From the NCBI GenBank assembly GCA_963797175.1, contig CAWCOL010000009.1:1426001-1490000 (forward strand): 64,000 nt of DNA, written 5' to 3'. The notes beneath the pieces are model-generated. The model was not told the DNA's origin, ran no database searches, and saw only the letters and a list, made by a program, of their open reading frames with translations. This DNA comes from DATLLN01 sp963797175. Its GTDB lineage: Bacteria > Actinomycetota > Thermoleophilia > Gaiellales > JAICJC01. Of the stretch, positions 10,551-18,935 are shown in pieces (position 1 is the stretch's first letter; every line of letters starts with the position of its first letter). The position numbers were made by a program, and so were the translations under genes.

Positions 10551-11744
10551 TCAGGTCGAGATCATCCGTGAGCGGACGGCGTGCGCCGGGGACGTATCGG
10601 CGCGCTGCGCCCCGCGCCTGAAGCGTATCCCGCCCGCGACCACCGTGAGCACCACCCGGGAGGGCGCGCCTCCGTAGACGACCGCCGACTCGGGATCGTC
10701 CCACGGCAGCCACTCGGTGCCGGACAGGTCGACGACGGTGAGATCGGCGGGCGCCCCGGGCACCAGCGTGCCCAGCCCCGGCTCGAGGCCGAGCGCCCGC
10801 GCGCCGTCCGCCGTCGCCATCCGCAGCACGTCGCCGGCGGACAGCACGTCCGGCCGTGCCGCCGCCGCGCGGGCCAGCAGCACCGCCGCGCGCATCTCCT
10901 CCCACATGTCCAGCGTCAGCGCCGACGCCGGCGAGTCGGTGCCCAGCCCCACGCGGACGCCGGCCTCGCGCAGCGCCGTCAGCGGCGCGATCCCGCATCC
11001 GAGCAGCGCGTTCGAGCGGGGGCAGTGGACGATCGGCACGTCAAGCTGGGCAAACAGCGCCACGTCCTCGGTGCCCGCACGAGCTGCGTGGATGACCACG
11101 GTGTCGGGGCCGAGGACGTCGCGGAAGTACGCCGCGGGGTGCTGCTCGACGTGCGACTCCAGCAGGTGCGTCGCCACCGGCAGCCTGCGCTCGCGGGCGA
11201 GGCCGACCCAGCGCCGGTAGTCGTCCAGATCGACTGTGTAGGGCGCGTGCGGCGAGATGCCGGCGACCACCAGGGGGCCGTGCGGAAGCTCGTCCAGGCG
11301 CTGCTCCAGCGGCTGCTCGAGCGGATCGTGCCGCGAGAACGCCTCCAGGTAGACGATCGCGCGGATGCCCTGCTCGATCGCCGCCTCGGCGACGGTGCCC
11401 GCATAGCAGCAGTCGGCGACCGTGGTCACGCCGCCGGCCAGGCTGGCCCGCACGCCCTCCCTGGCCTGCGCCAGGTAGTCCTCGCGCCCGAGCCCGTCGC
11501 GGCGGCGGATGTGGTCGGCGATCCAGCCGTCGAACGGGTGGCCGTCGCCGAAGCCCGACATGACGGCGTACTCGAGGTGGGTGTGTGCGTTGATCAGGCC
11601 GGGCAGGATCGCGCAGCCCGCAAACCGCTCGTCGGGCTCCAGGCCGTCCCCGACCTCGGCGATCCGCTCCCCTTCGATCCGCACGGCGCCGCCCTCGATC
11701 GGCGGCCCGTCGATCGGCAGCACCCAGTCGGCTCCGTAGATCAT
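10551..11744 (-). CDS. amidohydrolase, cytosine/aminofutalosine/S-adenosylhomocysteine deaminase-like
   Basis: A 397-residue metal-dependent deaminase of the amidohydrolase superfamily. Metal ligands are visible: HxH in INAHTHLEYA, His in VATHLLESHVEQ, His in VVIHAARAG and Asp in GLGTDSPAS, with HCPRSNALLGCGIAPL typical of the MTA/SAH and aminofutalosine deaminase subgroup. N- and C-terminal strands form the composite beta domain. Aminofutalosine deaminase (menaquinone synthesis) is one attractive assignment, but no other mqn gene is in the window, so substrate remains open. TAGCCT lies 6 bases before the ATG, suggesting a leaderless transcript that continues into the TPR gene. Confidence 0.82.
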   Translation of the reverse strand: MIYGADWVLPIDGPPIEGGAVRIEGERIAEVGDGLEPDERFAGCAILPGLINAHTHLEYAVMSGFGDGHPFDGWIADHIRRRDGLGREDYLAQAREGVRASLAGGVTTVADCCYAGTVAEAAIEQGIRAIVYLEAFSRHDPLEQPLEQRLDELPHGPLVVAGISPHAPYTVDLDDYRRWVGLARERRLPVATHLLESHVEQHPAAYFRDVLGPDTVVIHAARAGTEDVALFAQLDVPIVHCPRSNALLGCGIAPLTALREAGVRVGLGTDSPASALTLDMWEEMRAAVLLARAAAARPDVLSAGDVLRMATADGARALGLEPGLGTLVPGAPADLTVVDLSGTEWLPWDDPESAVVYGGAPSRVVLTVVAGGIRFRRGAQRADTSPAHAVRSRMIST

Positions 11745-11750
11745 CCGCTC

Positions 11751-11756
11751 AGGCTA
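11751..11756 (-). promoter_or_regulatory. -10 box (TAGCCT) of amidohydrolase gene
   Basis: Minus-strand TAGCCT ends 6 bases before ATG 11744, consistent with leaderless transcription of the amidohydrolase-TPR pair. Confidence 0.5.
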
Positions 11757-11783
11757 GAGGATCGATGATTTGAGGTGCGTTTT

Positions 11784-12569
11784 CTAGCCCGGGTTGGGCT
11801 CGGCCGGCGACTCGGGCGCCGCCTTCGGCTCGACCAGCTTGACCAGGAAGTAGGAGAGGCCGTAGAGCACGAGCAGCGGGATGAACTCGACGATGTAGGA
11901 GATCGGATCCACGCCCGGCAGCAGCATCGCCAGCACCGCCAGCGCGACGATCGAGATCCGCCAGTGCTTGCGCATCAGCGAGGAGCTGACGACGCCGAGG
12001 CGCCCCAGCGTCATCATCACCATCGGCATCTCGAACACGAGCCCCATCGCCAGCACCGTCAGCAGGACGAACTGGATGTAGTCCTTGGCCCGCGGCTGGA
12101 AGTTGAACTCCGCCGAGTTGAACCCGATCAGGAAGTCGAACGCCGGCGGCACGACCAGGTACCAGCCGAACGCGACGCCGATCAGGAACAGGGCGGGCAC
12201 CGCCCACACCATCGGCTTGATGTGCTTGTGGTGCTTCTCGTCGAACGCCGGCAGCACGAAGGCGTAGATCTGGTAGGTGAGCACCGGCAGCGTGATGATC
12301 AGCCCGCCGTAGATCGCGATCGAGATCGACGTCATGATCTGGTCGAGCGGGCTGGTCGCCAGGAATCCGCCGTGCGGGCCGCTGAACGCGGGGTCGGCGT
12401 CCCGGATCGGCCCGGACAGTGCGTGGAGCACCTCGCCCGACTTCCAGAACAGCACGCTCATCGCGACGGTGAGCACGGAGAGGATGACGATGATGCGCGA
12501 CCTGAGCTCGTCGAGATGGTCGACGAGGTCGATCTGGTCCTCCGGCCTGACCCGGCGCGGACGCTTCAT
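11784..12569 (-). CDS. tatC: Sec-independent protein translocase TatC
   Basis: Core receptor of the twin-arginine export system, which moves folded proteins across the cytoplasmic membrane. The 261-residue protein has six hydrophobic segments and the family signatures DLVDHLDELRSRI at the N-terminus, FLATSPLDQIMTSI, YQIYAFVLPAFDEKHHK, the Phe/Glu region LVFEMPMVMMTLGRLG and the LPGVDPISYI loop. It follows tatA by 12 bases; no tatB is seen here, as is usual for minimal TatA-TatC sets. The Rieske and cytochrome oxidase proteins in this window are plausible Tat users in general, though none here shows a clear RR signal. Confidence 0.95.
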   Translation of the reverse strand: MKRPRRVRPEDQIDLVDHLDELRSRIIVILSVLTVAMSVLFWKSGEVLHALSGPIRDADPAFSGPHGGFLATSPLDQIMTSISIAIYGGLIITLPVLTYQIYAFVLPAFDEKHHKHIKPMVWAVPALFLIGVAFGWYLVVPPAFDFLIGFNSAEFNFQPRAKDYIQFVLLTVLAMGLVFEMPMVMMTLGRLGVVSSSLMRKHWRISIVALAVLAMLLPGVDPISYIVEFIPLLVLYGLSYFLVKLVEPKAAPESPAEPNPG

Positions 12570-12581
12570 GGCGGGAGCTCC

Positions 12582-12839
12582 CTACTCGGCCGAGCGCGTG
12601 GTCGCCTGCTCCGCCGGAGGCGGGGTGTAGGCGGACGCCTGCGTGGGCGCCGGCGGCTCGATCGAGGCGGCCGGGGGAACCGGCGGCGTCTCGTCGTGAT
12701 CGTTCCCGCTCACCGAGTCCTTGAACTCTCGGATGCCCCTACCGAGCGACTTCCCGACCTCGGGGAGACGCTTGGGCCCGAGCACGACCAGGGCGATGAT
12801 CAGGACGATGATGAGCTGAATCGGTGATACGTCGGGCAT
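12582..12839 (-). CDS. tatA: Sec-independent protein translocase TatA
   Basis: Forms the protein-conducting assembly of the Tat pathway with TatC. In 85 residues it shows the short N-terminal membrane helix (IQLIIVLIIALVVLGPKRLPE, with the conserved hinge Gly-Pro), the amphipathic helix VGKSLGRGIREFKDS, and a Pro/Ala/Glu-rich disordered tail. TGAGGAAC precedes ATG 12839, which is also 7 bases from a TAGGCT box, so a very short or leaderless transcript is possible. It is the first gene of the minus-strand tatA-tatC unit, divergent from the suf operon. Confidence 0.93.
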   Translation of the reverse strand: MPDVSPIQLIIVLIIALVVLGPKRLPEVGKSLGRGIREFKDSVSGNDHDETPPVPPAASIEPPAPTQASAYTPPPAEQATTRSAE

Positions 12840-12846
12840 GTTCCTC

Positions 12847-12852
12847 AGCCTA
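12847..12852 (-). promoter_or_regulatory. -10 box (TAGGCT) of tatA
   Basis: Minus-strand TAGGCT lies 7 bases before ATG 12839. The intervening GAGGAAC also resembles a ribosome site, so both leaderless and short-leader readings are possible. Confidence 0.45.
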
Positions 12853-12887
12853 GCAGACGGGTGGACGGGCCAGAACGGGTGCGGGGC

Positions 12888-12893
12888 TACACT
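12888..12893 (+). promoter_or_regulatory. -10 box (TACACT) and leader of suf operon
   Basis: TACACT lies 67 bases before ATG of sufC. The leader then contains a near-perfect palindrome (7-base arms GCCGGGA/TCCCGGC at 12909-12924) and GAGG about 10 bases before the start. The palindrome could be an operator or an RNA hairpin; no matching regulator is identified. Confidence 0.4.
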
Positions 12894-12960
12894 TGCAGGT
12901 GGTCATTCGCCGGGAAATCCCGGCCGGTTCACGATCTTTCGGAAATGAGGAACGCTCTGC

Positions 12961-13728
12961 ATGTCTGATCTCGTCATCAAGGACCTTCACGCCGCGATCG
13001 ACGGCGCCGAGATTCTGAGGGGCGTGGATCTCGAGCTGTCGAAGGGCGAGGTGCACGCCATCATGGGGCCGAACGGCTCCGGCAAGTCCACCCTGGCGCA
13101 CGTGCTGATGGGCCACCCGGCATACGAGGTGACCGGCGGCCAGGTGCTGTTCAGGGGCGAGGACCTGCTCGAGCTGGAGCCCGACGAGCGCTCCCGGCTG
13201 GGCATCTTCCTGGCGTTCCAGTACCCGGCGGCGATCCCCGGGGTGACGGTCGCGAACTTCCTGCGGATGGCGGTCAACGCGCACCGCCGCACCGAGGACG
13301 GCGAGGACAACCCGATCCGCATCCCCGAGTTCCGCAAGCTGCTGCAGGGCAGCATGGAGCAGCTCAAGATCGACCGCTCGATGACCAGCCGGTACCTGAA
13401 CGACGGCTTCTCGGGCGGCGAGAAGAAGCGGATGGAGATGCTCCAGATGGCGATGCTGAAGCCCCAGATCGCGATCCTGGACGAGACCGACTCCGGCCTC
13501 GACATCGACGCGCTGCGGATCGTCGCCGACGGCGTCAACAGTTTGGTCGGTCCCGAGATGGGCACGCTCGTGATCACGCACTACTCGCGCCTGCTGCGTT
13601 ACATCAAGCCCGACCACGTGCACGTGCTGGTCGAGGGCCGCATCGTCCGCTCCGGCGGGGCCGAGGTGGCCGATGAGCTCGAGCGCGACGGCTACGCACC
13701 CTATGGCGTGATGGAGGAGGCGGTCTAG
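12961..13728 (+). CDS. sufC: Fe-S cluster assembly ATPase SufC
   Basis: ABC-type ATPase that drives the SufB-SufD scaffold. The 255-residue protein has Walker A GPNGSGKST, Q-loop context FLAFQYPAAIPG, the SufC-type signature SGGEKKRMEMLQM, Walker B AILDETDSGLDIDAL (the DETDSGLD form is diagnostic of SufC) and the switch His in VITHYSRLL. It opens the operon sufC-sufB-sufD, with sufB following directly (stop at 13726-13728, ATG at 13729). Confidence 0.96.
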   Translation: MSDLVIKDLHAAIDGAEILRGVDLELSKGEVHAIMGPNGSGKSTLAHVLMGHPAYEVTGGQVLFRGEDLLELEPDERSRLGIFLAFQYPAAIPGVTVANFLRMAVNAHRRTEDGEDNPIRIPEFRKLLQGSMEQLKIDRSMTSRYLNDGFSGGEKKRMEMLQMAMLKPQIAILDETDSGLDIDALRIVADGVNSLVGPEMGTLVITHYSRLLRYIKPDHVHVLVEGRIVRSGGAEVADELERDGYAPYGVMEEAV

Positions 13729-15154
13729 ATGACAGAGCGCACCGAGCTGACCCCCGAAGAGGTCGAAGCGACCCAGATCGGGGAGTACAAGTACGGGTTC
13801 CACGACGACTCGGTGGCGGTGTTCCAGACGGGCCGCGGCCTGACCGAGGACATCGTCCGCCAGATCTCGGCGCACAAGGCCGAGCCGGAGTGGATGACGG
13901 AGTTCCGCGTGAAGAGCTACCGGCACTTCGTCGAGCGGCCGATGCCGCAGCTGGGGCGCCGACCTCTCCACGATCGACTTCGAGAACATCTACTACTACA
14001 TGAAGCCGCTCGACGAGCAGGCCCGCTCCTGGGACGACCTGCCCGACGGGATGCGCGAGACGTGGGACAAGCTGGGCATCCCCGAGGCCGAGAAGAAGTA
14101 CCTGGCCGGCGTCGGCGCCCAGTACGAGTCCGAGGTCGTCTACCACAGCCTCCAGGAGGACCTCGCCAAGCAGGGCGTGCTCTTCCTCGACATGGACTCG
14201 GCCCTGCGCGAGCACGAGGAGATCGTGCGCCGCTACTTCGGCACGATCATCCCCTACAACGACAACAAGTTCGCGGCGCTCAACTCGGCCGTCTGGTCGG
14301 GCGGCTCGTTCATCTACGTGCCCAAGGGCGTCAAGGTCGAGTTGCCGCTGCAGGCCTACTTCCGGATCAACGCCGAGAACATGGGCCAGTTCGAGCGGAC
14401 GCTGATCATCGTGGACGAGGACGCCTACGTCCACTACGTCGAGGGCTGCACGGCGCCGATCTACTCGAGCGACTCGCTGCACTCGGCCGTGGTCGAGATC
14501 CACGTCGCGCGGGGCGGCCGGTGCCGCTACACGACCATCCAGAACTGGTCGAACAACGTCTACAACCTGGTCACCAAGCGCGCGGTCGCCGAGGCCGGCG
14601 CCACGATGGAGTGGGTCGACGGCAACCTCGGCTCGCAGATCACGATGAAGTACCCGGCGGTGATCCTGAACGGCGAGGGCGCGCACGGCGAGGTGCTCTC
14701 GATCGCGTTCGCCGGCAAGGGCCAGCACCAGGACGCGGGCGGCAAGATCACCCACGTCGCGCCCAACACCAGCTCGGTGATCACCTCCAAGTCGATCTCC
14801 AAGGACGGCGGCCGCTCCAGCTACCGCGGCCTGCTCCAGGTGAACAAGGGGGCGACCGGCTCGCGCTCGAAGGTGGTCTGCGACGCGCTGATCATCGACG
14901 AGGACAGCCGCACCGACACGTACCCGTACATCAACATCGACGAGAACGACGTCGAGATCGGGCACGAGGCGACCGTCTCCAAGATCGGCGACGAGCAGCT
15001 CTTCTACCTGATGAGCCGCGGGCTGTCCGAGGAGGAGGCCTCCGGCATGATCGTCTCCGGGTTCGTGGAGCCGATCACGAAGGAGCTGCCGCTCGAGTAC
15101 GCGGTCGAGCTCAACCGCCTGATCCAGCTACAGATGGAGGGCTCGGTCGGATGA
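13729..15154 (+). CDS. sufB: Fe-S cluster scaffold SufB, with a one-base frameshift near 13951
   Basis: Core scaffold of the SUF complex. The first 75 residues (EYKYGFHDD, EPEWMTEFRVKSYRHFVERPMPQ) and everything from about 13952 on (WGADLSTIDFENIYYYMKP through to the end) are clearly SufB, but lie in different frames. Removing one base at the CAGCTGGGG stretch (about 13951) restores MPQWGADLST and an intact 474-residue product. SUF is the only Fe-S assembly system visible and is normally essential, so a sequencing or assembly error is much likelier than a pseudogene. Conserved features include SAVWSGGSFIYVPKG, the ENMGQFERTLI strand and the C-terminal GHEATVSKIGDEQLFYLMSRG. The stop overlaps sufD by ATGA. 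Confidence 0.92.
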
Positions 15155-16305
15155 CGCAGACCGTGTCCGAGCCCGCCTGGCTCGCGGACAGGCGGGCGGC
15201 GGCCCGTGCGCGCTATGCCGAGCTGCCGGTGCCGACCAGCCGTGACGAGGCGTGGCGCTACACGAACCTGCGCGGCTTCGACCCGGACGCGCTGGAGGCC
15301 GCCCCGCCGGCGCTCAGCCTGAGCGAGGCCGACCTGCCCGACGGCGTCTGGTTCGGCCGCCTGGCCCGCGCCGTGGAGGAGGTGCCCGAGCTGGTCGAGC
15401 GCCACTTCGGCTCGGTCGTCTCCGACGACGAGAAGTTCGCTGCGGGCAACGCCGCCGGCTGGCAGGACGGGGTGTTCCTGCACGTCCCCGCCGGTGTCGA
15501 GGTGGACGCGCCGCTGCGCGCCACCGTCGAGATCGGCGAGGCCGTCGCCGTCAGCTACCGCGCCCTGATCGTGGTCGAGCGCGGCGCCCGCGCCGTGTTC
15601 AGCGAGGAGTTCGTCAGCACCGCGCCGGGCATGGTCAACGCGGTCGTCGAGCTGTCCGTGGGCGACGGCGCCCGCCTCGAGTACGTCACCACGCAGCGGC
15701 ACCACGCCGAGGCGCGCCAGTTCGGCACGCACCGGGCCGTCGTCGGCCGCGACGCCGAGCTCGACTGGGTCGCGCTGGCGCTGGGCGGCACCCGCGCCAA
15801 GTCGCGCATGGAGAGCTACCTGGCCGACCGCGGCGCCCACGTCAAGGTCACCGGCGCCTACTTCCTGGCCGGCCGCGAGCACGCCGACTTCGACACCACC
15901 CAGGAGCACGCGGCGCCGGACACGACCAGCGACCTGTTCTTCAAGGGCGTGCTGGACGGGCGCAGCCGCTCGGTCTGGCGCGGCGTGATCCGCGTCGACC
16001 GCGGCGCCCAGAAGACGGACGCCTACCAGGAGAACCGCAACCTGCTGCTCACGCACGACGCCCACGCCGACTCGATCCCCGGCCTCGAGATCGAGGCCAA
16101 CGACGTGCGCTGCACGCACGGCGCGACCGTCGGCCAGGTCGACAAGCTGCAGCTCTTCTACCTGATGGCCCGCGGGCTGCCGCGGCGCGAGGCCGAGCAG
16201 CTGATCGTGCGCGGCTTCTTCCAGCCGGTGCTCGACCGGATCGGCTCGGACGAGGTGCGCGAAACGCTGACCGCGGCGATCGAGGCACGGCTCCCCGAGC
16301 GGTGA
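15151..16305 (+). CDS. sufD: Fe-S cluster assembly protein SufD
   Basis: Partner of SufB in the SufBC2D complex, needed for iron acquisition by the scaffold. The 384-residue protein has the beta-helix core and the shared SufB/SufD C-terminus: TTSDLFFKGVLDGRSRSVWRG, DAYQENRNLLLT, IPGLEIEANDVRCTHGATVGQ (conserved His) and LFYLMARGLPRREAEQLIVRGF. The start is ATG at 15151 in an ATGA overlap with sufB, so translation is coupled. Its stop overlaps GTG of the next gene in the same way. Confidence 0.95.
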   Translation: MTQTVSEPAWLADRRAAARARYAELPVPTSRDEAWRYTNLRGFDPDALEAAPPALSLSEADLPDGVWFGRLARAVEEVPELVERHFGSVVSDDEKFAAGNAAGWQDGVFLHVPAGVEVDAPLRATVEIGEAVAVSYRALIVVERGARAVFSEEFVSTAPGMVNAVVELSVGDGARLEYVTTQRHHAEARQFGTHRAVVGRDAELDWVALALGGTRAKSRMESYLADRGAHVKVTGAYFLAGREHADFDTTQEHAAPDTTSDLFFKGVLDGRSRSVWRGVIRVDRGAQKTDAYQENRNLLLTHDAHADSIPGLEIEANDVRCTHGATVGQVDKLQLFYLMARGLPRREAEQLIVRGFFQPVLDRIGSDEVRETLTAAIEARLPER

Positions 16306-17450
16306 GCAGCCCGAACCTGTTCCCGGCAGGCGCGCTCGGGCCGATCGAGGACGAGCTGGGGAGGCTCCGCCCGCTGGGTGCGCAGGTCGTGGACGTGCAC
16401 ACCCACCTGGGCAACGACGAGGACGGCATGTCGCTCGACCCCGCCGGGCTGGTCGAGCTGCTGGACGCCGCCTCGGCCGACCGGGCGGTGGTCTTCCCGC
16501 TGCACGACCCCGAGCGCGCCCCGTCCTACCGCCTGCCCAACGACCGCGTGCTGCGCTGGGCGGAGGAGAGCGACGGCCGTTTCATCCCCTTCTGCCGGCT
16601 CGACCCGATGGACGACCCGATCGCCGAGGCGGAGCGCTGCCTGGCGGCGGGCGCCCGCGGCATCAAGCTGCACCCCCGGGCCCAGGCGTTCAGCCTGACC
16701 GGGCTGGTCGAGCCGATCTTCGACCTCGCCGAGCAGGCGCACGTACCGATCCTGATCCATGCCGGCCGCGGGCTGCCCGACGCGTTCGGGCCAGAGCTGG
16801 TGGAGGTCGCCCAGCGCCATCCCGGCGCACCGCTGATCATGGCTCACCTCGGCGTGGCCGGGCAGGGGGCGCTGACCGAGGGCCTGCGCGACCACCCGGC
16901 GGCGGTCTACGACACGTCGTGGCTGAACGCCTACGACCTGCTGTCGCTGCTCGCGCGGGTGCCGATCGAGCGGCTCGTGTTCGGCTCCGACCCGCCGTAC
17001 GGCCGCACCACCGGTGGCCTCTTCATGGTGCTGCGCACGATGGCCTGCCTGGGCGTCGAGTCCGCCGTCCAGCGCGAGGTGGTGGGCGGCGCCGCCCTCA
17101 AGCTGATCGCCGGCGAGGAGCTGCTGCGGCCGACGGCCCCCCGCGCGCCGGAGCACCTGCTGGTCGACCACCGGCTGGCCCGCGTCCACACCACCTGCCT
17201 GATCGTGTTCGGCGCGGCGATCACCGGCAACGCCGAGCGGGCGCTGGACATGCTGCACATCGCCCGGATGGCGTGCCTCGAGCCGAGCCCCGGCGCCGCC
17301 GGCCCCGCGCTGGAGCGGATCGCGACGCTGCTGGACACCGCCGGCGACCTGCTGCGCGAGCATCCGGACACGCCCCGGATGGGGATCTTCCCGGTCTTCC
17401 TGGCAATGGCGCTGGCCGCCACCGAGGTGCCGCAGACGCGGCCCGCCTGA
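16302..17450 (+). CDS. amidohydrolase-2 family protein within the suf operon
   Basis: A 382-residue TIM-barrel metal-dependent hydrolase of the amidohydrolase_2 type. Motifs: DVHTHLGNDEDG (HxH metal pair), GIKLHPRAQAF, ILIHAGRGLP (His), IMAHLGVAGQG (His) and FGSDPPYGRTTGG (Asp). The C-terminal third is helical. The start is GTG 16302 in a GTGA overlap with sufD, and sufS begins 22 bases after its stop, so it sits squarely in the suf operon. It is not a known SUF component and substrate is unknown; conserved linkage would imply a role in sulfur or cofactor metabolism, but here that is only inference. Confidence 0.8.
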   Translation: MSSPNLFPAGALGPIEDELGRLRPLGAQVVDVHTHLGNDEDGMSLDPAGLVELLDAASADRAVVFPLHDPERAPSYRLPNDRVLRWAEESDGRFIPFCRLDPMDDPIAEAERCLAAGARGIKLHPRAQAFSLTGLVEPIFDLAEQAHVPILIHAGRGLPDAFGPELVEVAQRHPGAPLIMAHLGVAGQGALTEGLRDHPAAVYDTSWLNAYDLLSLLARVPIERLVFGSDPPYGRTTGGLFMVLRTMACLGVESAVQREVVGGAALKLIAGEELLRPTAPRAPEHLLVDHRLARVHTTCLIVFGAAITGNAERALDMLHIARMACLEPSPGAAGPALERIATLLDTAGDLLREHPDTPRMGIFPVFLAMALAATEVPQTRPA

Positions 17451-17460
17451 CGGCGCCATC

Positions 17461-17466
17461 TACACT
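17461..17466 (+). promoter_or_regulatory. -10 box (TACACT) of sufS
   Basis: TACACT ends 6 bases before ATG 17473. It suggests that sufS has its own leaderless promoter in addition to read-through from sufC. Confidence 0.5.
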
Positions 17467-17472
17467 GAGGCC

Positions 17473-18723
17473 ATGGCCGTCGCCCCGTCACGGACACCGC
17501 TCGATGCCGAGCGGCTGCGCGCCGACTTCCCCATCTTCGAGCGCCCGGTGCACGGCGACAAGCGGCTGGTCTACCTCGACTCGGCGTCCTCGACGCAGAA
17601 GCCGCGGCAGGTGATCGACCGGCTGGTCGAGGTGTACGAGACCAGCTACGCGAACGTCCACCGCGGCGTCTACTCCCTGGGCGAGGCCGCGACCGCCGCG
17701 TACGAGGCGGCGCGGGACTCCGTGGCCGGCCTGCTGGGCGCGCCCGACCGGCGCGAGGTGATCTTCGTCCGCGACACGACCGAGGGGTTGAATCTGGTCG
17801 CCTACGCCTACGGCCGCAAGTTCATCGGCCCCGGCGACGCGATCGTCGCGACCGAGATGGAGCACCACTCCAACCTGGTGCCGTGGCAGTTCCTCGCGCA
17901 GCAGACCGGCGCCACGCTGCACCACCTGCGGCTGACCGACGAGGGCACGCTCGACCCCGACTCGGTGTCGGCGCTGGACGATGTCGAGAACCTCAAGCTG
18001 CTGGCCGTCACCCACGTCTCCAACTCGCTGGGCACGATCAACGACATCCCCGGGCTGTCGCGCTGGGCGCACGAGCGGGGCGCGGTGGTGGTGGTGGACG
18101 GCGCGCAGGCGGCGCCGCACCGCCCGGTGGACGTGACCGAGCTGGGCTGCGACTTCTACGCGATCTCCGGCCACAAGATGTGCGGCCCCGGCGCCGGCGC
18201 GCTGTGGGGGCGGGCGGAGCTGCTCGAGCAGATGAACCCCTTCCTCACCGGCGGCGAGATGATCCGCTCGGTCTCGCTGGAGCGCACGTCCTGGAACGAG
18301 CTGCCGTGGAAGTTCGAGGCGGGCACGCCGGCGATCGCCGAGTGCATCGCGTTCGGCCGCGCCGTCGAGTACATCCAGGACGTTGGGCTGGAGGCGATCG
18401 ACCTGCACACCGCGGCGCTCGCCCGGTACGGCTACGACCTGCTGGCCGAGGTGCCGGATGTCGTCCAGTACGGGCCGCCGCCGCCCAATCGCGCGGGCAT
18501 CCTCTCGTTCAACCTGGGCGACCTGCATCCCCACGACGTTGCCCAGATCCTCGACACCGAGGGCATCTGCGTGCGCGCGGGTCACCACTGCACCCAGCCG
18601 CTGATGCGGCGGTTCGGGCTGGCCGCCACCACCCGCGCGAGCGTCTACCTCTACAACACGACCGAGGATCTCGAGGCGCTCGTCGCCGGCCTGGCCAAGG
18701 TGCGGCGCACGCTGCTCGGCTGA
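17473..18723 (+). CDS. sufS: cysteine desulfurase SufS
   Basis: PLP enzyme that takes sulfur from cysteine for Fe-S cluster building; partner of SufU encoded downstream. The 416-residue protein has the class V aminotransferase fold: YLDSASSTQKP, ANVHRGVYSLGEAAT, EMEHHSNLVPWQ, VDGAQAAPH, the PLP Lys235 in SGHKMCGP and the active Cys373 in RAGHHCTQPLMRRFG on the short group II (SufS-type) loop. It carries its own candidate promoter. The stop TGA forms the left tip of the structured element at 18722-18887. Confidence 0.95.
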   Translation: MAVAPSRTPLDAERLRADFPIFERPVHGDKRLVYLDSASSTQKPRQVIDRLVEVYETSYANVHRGVYSLGEAATAAYEAARDSVAGLLGAPDRREVIFVRDTTEGLNLVAYAYGRKFIGPGDAIVATEMEHHSNLVPWQFLAQQTGATLHHLRLTDEGTLDPDSVSALDDVENLKLLAVTHVSNSLGTINDIPGLSRWAHERGAVVVVDGAQAAPHRPVDVTELGCDFYAISGHKMCGPGAGALWGRAELLEQMNPFLTGGEMIRSVSLERTSWNELPWKFEAGTPAIAECIAFGRAVEYIQDVGLEAIDLHTAALARYGYDLLAEVPDVVQYGPPPPNRAGILSFNLGDLHPHDVAQILDTEGICVRAGHHCTQPLMRRFGLAATTRASVYLYNTTEDLEALVAGLAKVRRTLLG

Positions 18724-18887
18724 TGGTTGGTTCCATGGGATGTGTGGCTCTGGGAGCGGATCCAGCGTCGCTCAGACGACGCGGGCGTCCGCAGGGCAGG
18801 CTGGATGAAGCCTGTTCAAGGACGCGCGTGGTGTCTGAGCCTCGTTGGGCCCCTCGCAGAGACGCGTAGCTCGTGGAGCCAACCATC
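18722..18887. ncRNA. candidate structured RNA or MITE-like element between sufS and sufU
   Basis: A 166-base intergenic segment closed by a 14-base-pair stem: GATGGTTGGTTCCA (18722-18735) with TGGAGCCAACCATC (18874-18887), one G-T pair if read as plus-strand RNA. Inside are further pairings: GCGTC 18765-18769 with GACGC 18861-18865; GCTCAGAC 18770-18777 with GTCTGAGC 18833-18840; CGTCC 18786-18790 with GGACG 18820-18824; and an apical CAGGC/GCCTG hairpin. A long closing stem, central asymmetric bubble and apical hairpin resemble 6S RNA. The terminal inverted repeat would also fit a small mobile element. Strand is undecided; no clear promoter was found for either strand. Confidence 0.5.
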
Positions 18888-18921
18888 TAGACCGTCGAGG
18901 GGTCGATTTCGCCCTCACGGG

Positions 18922-18927
18922 TACACT
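18922..18927 (+). promoter_or_regulatory. -10 box (TACACT) of sufU
   Basis: TACACT ends 8 bases before ATG 18936, just after the structured element. It implies a separate start for sufU-Rieske transcription. Confidence 0.5.
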
Positions 18928-18935
18928 GAGAGCGT

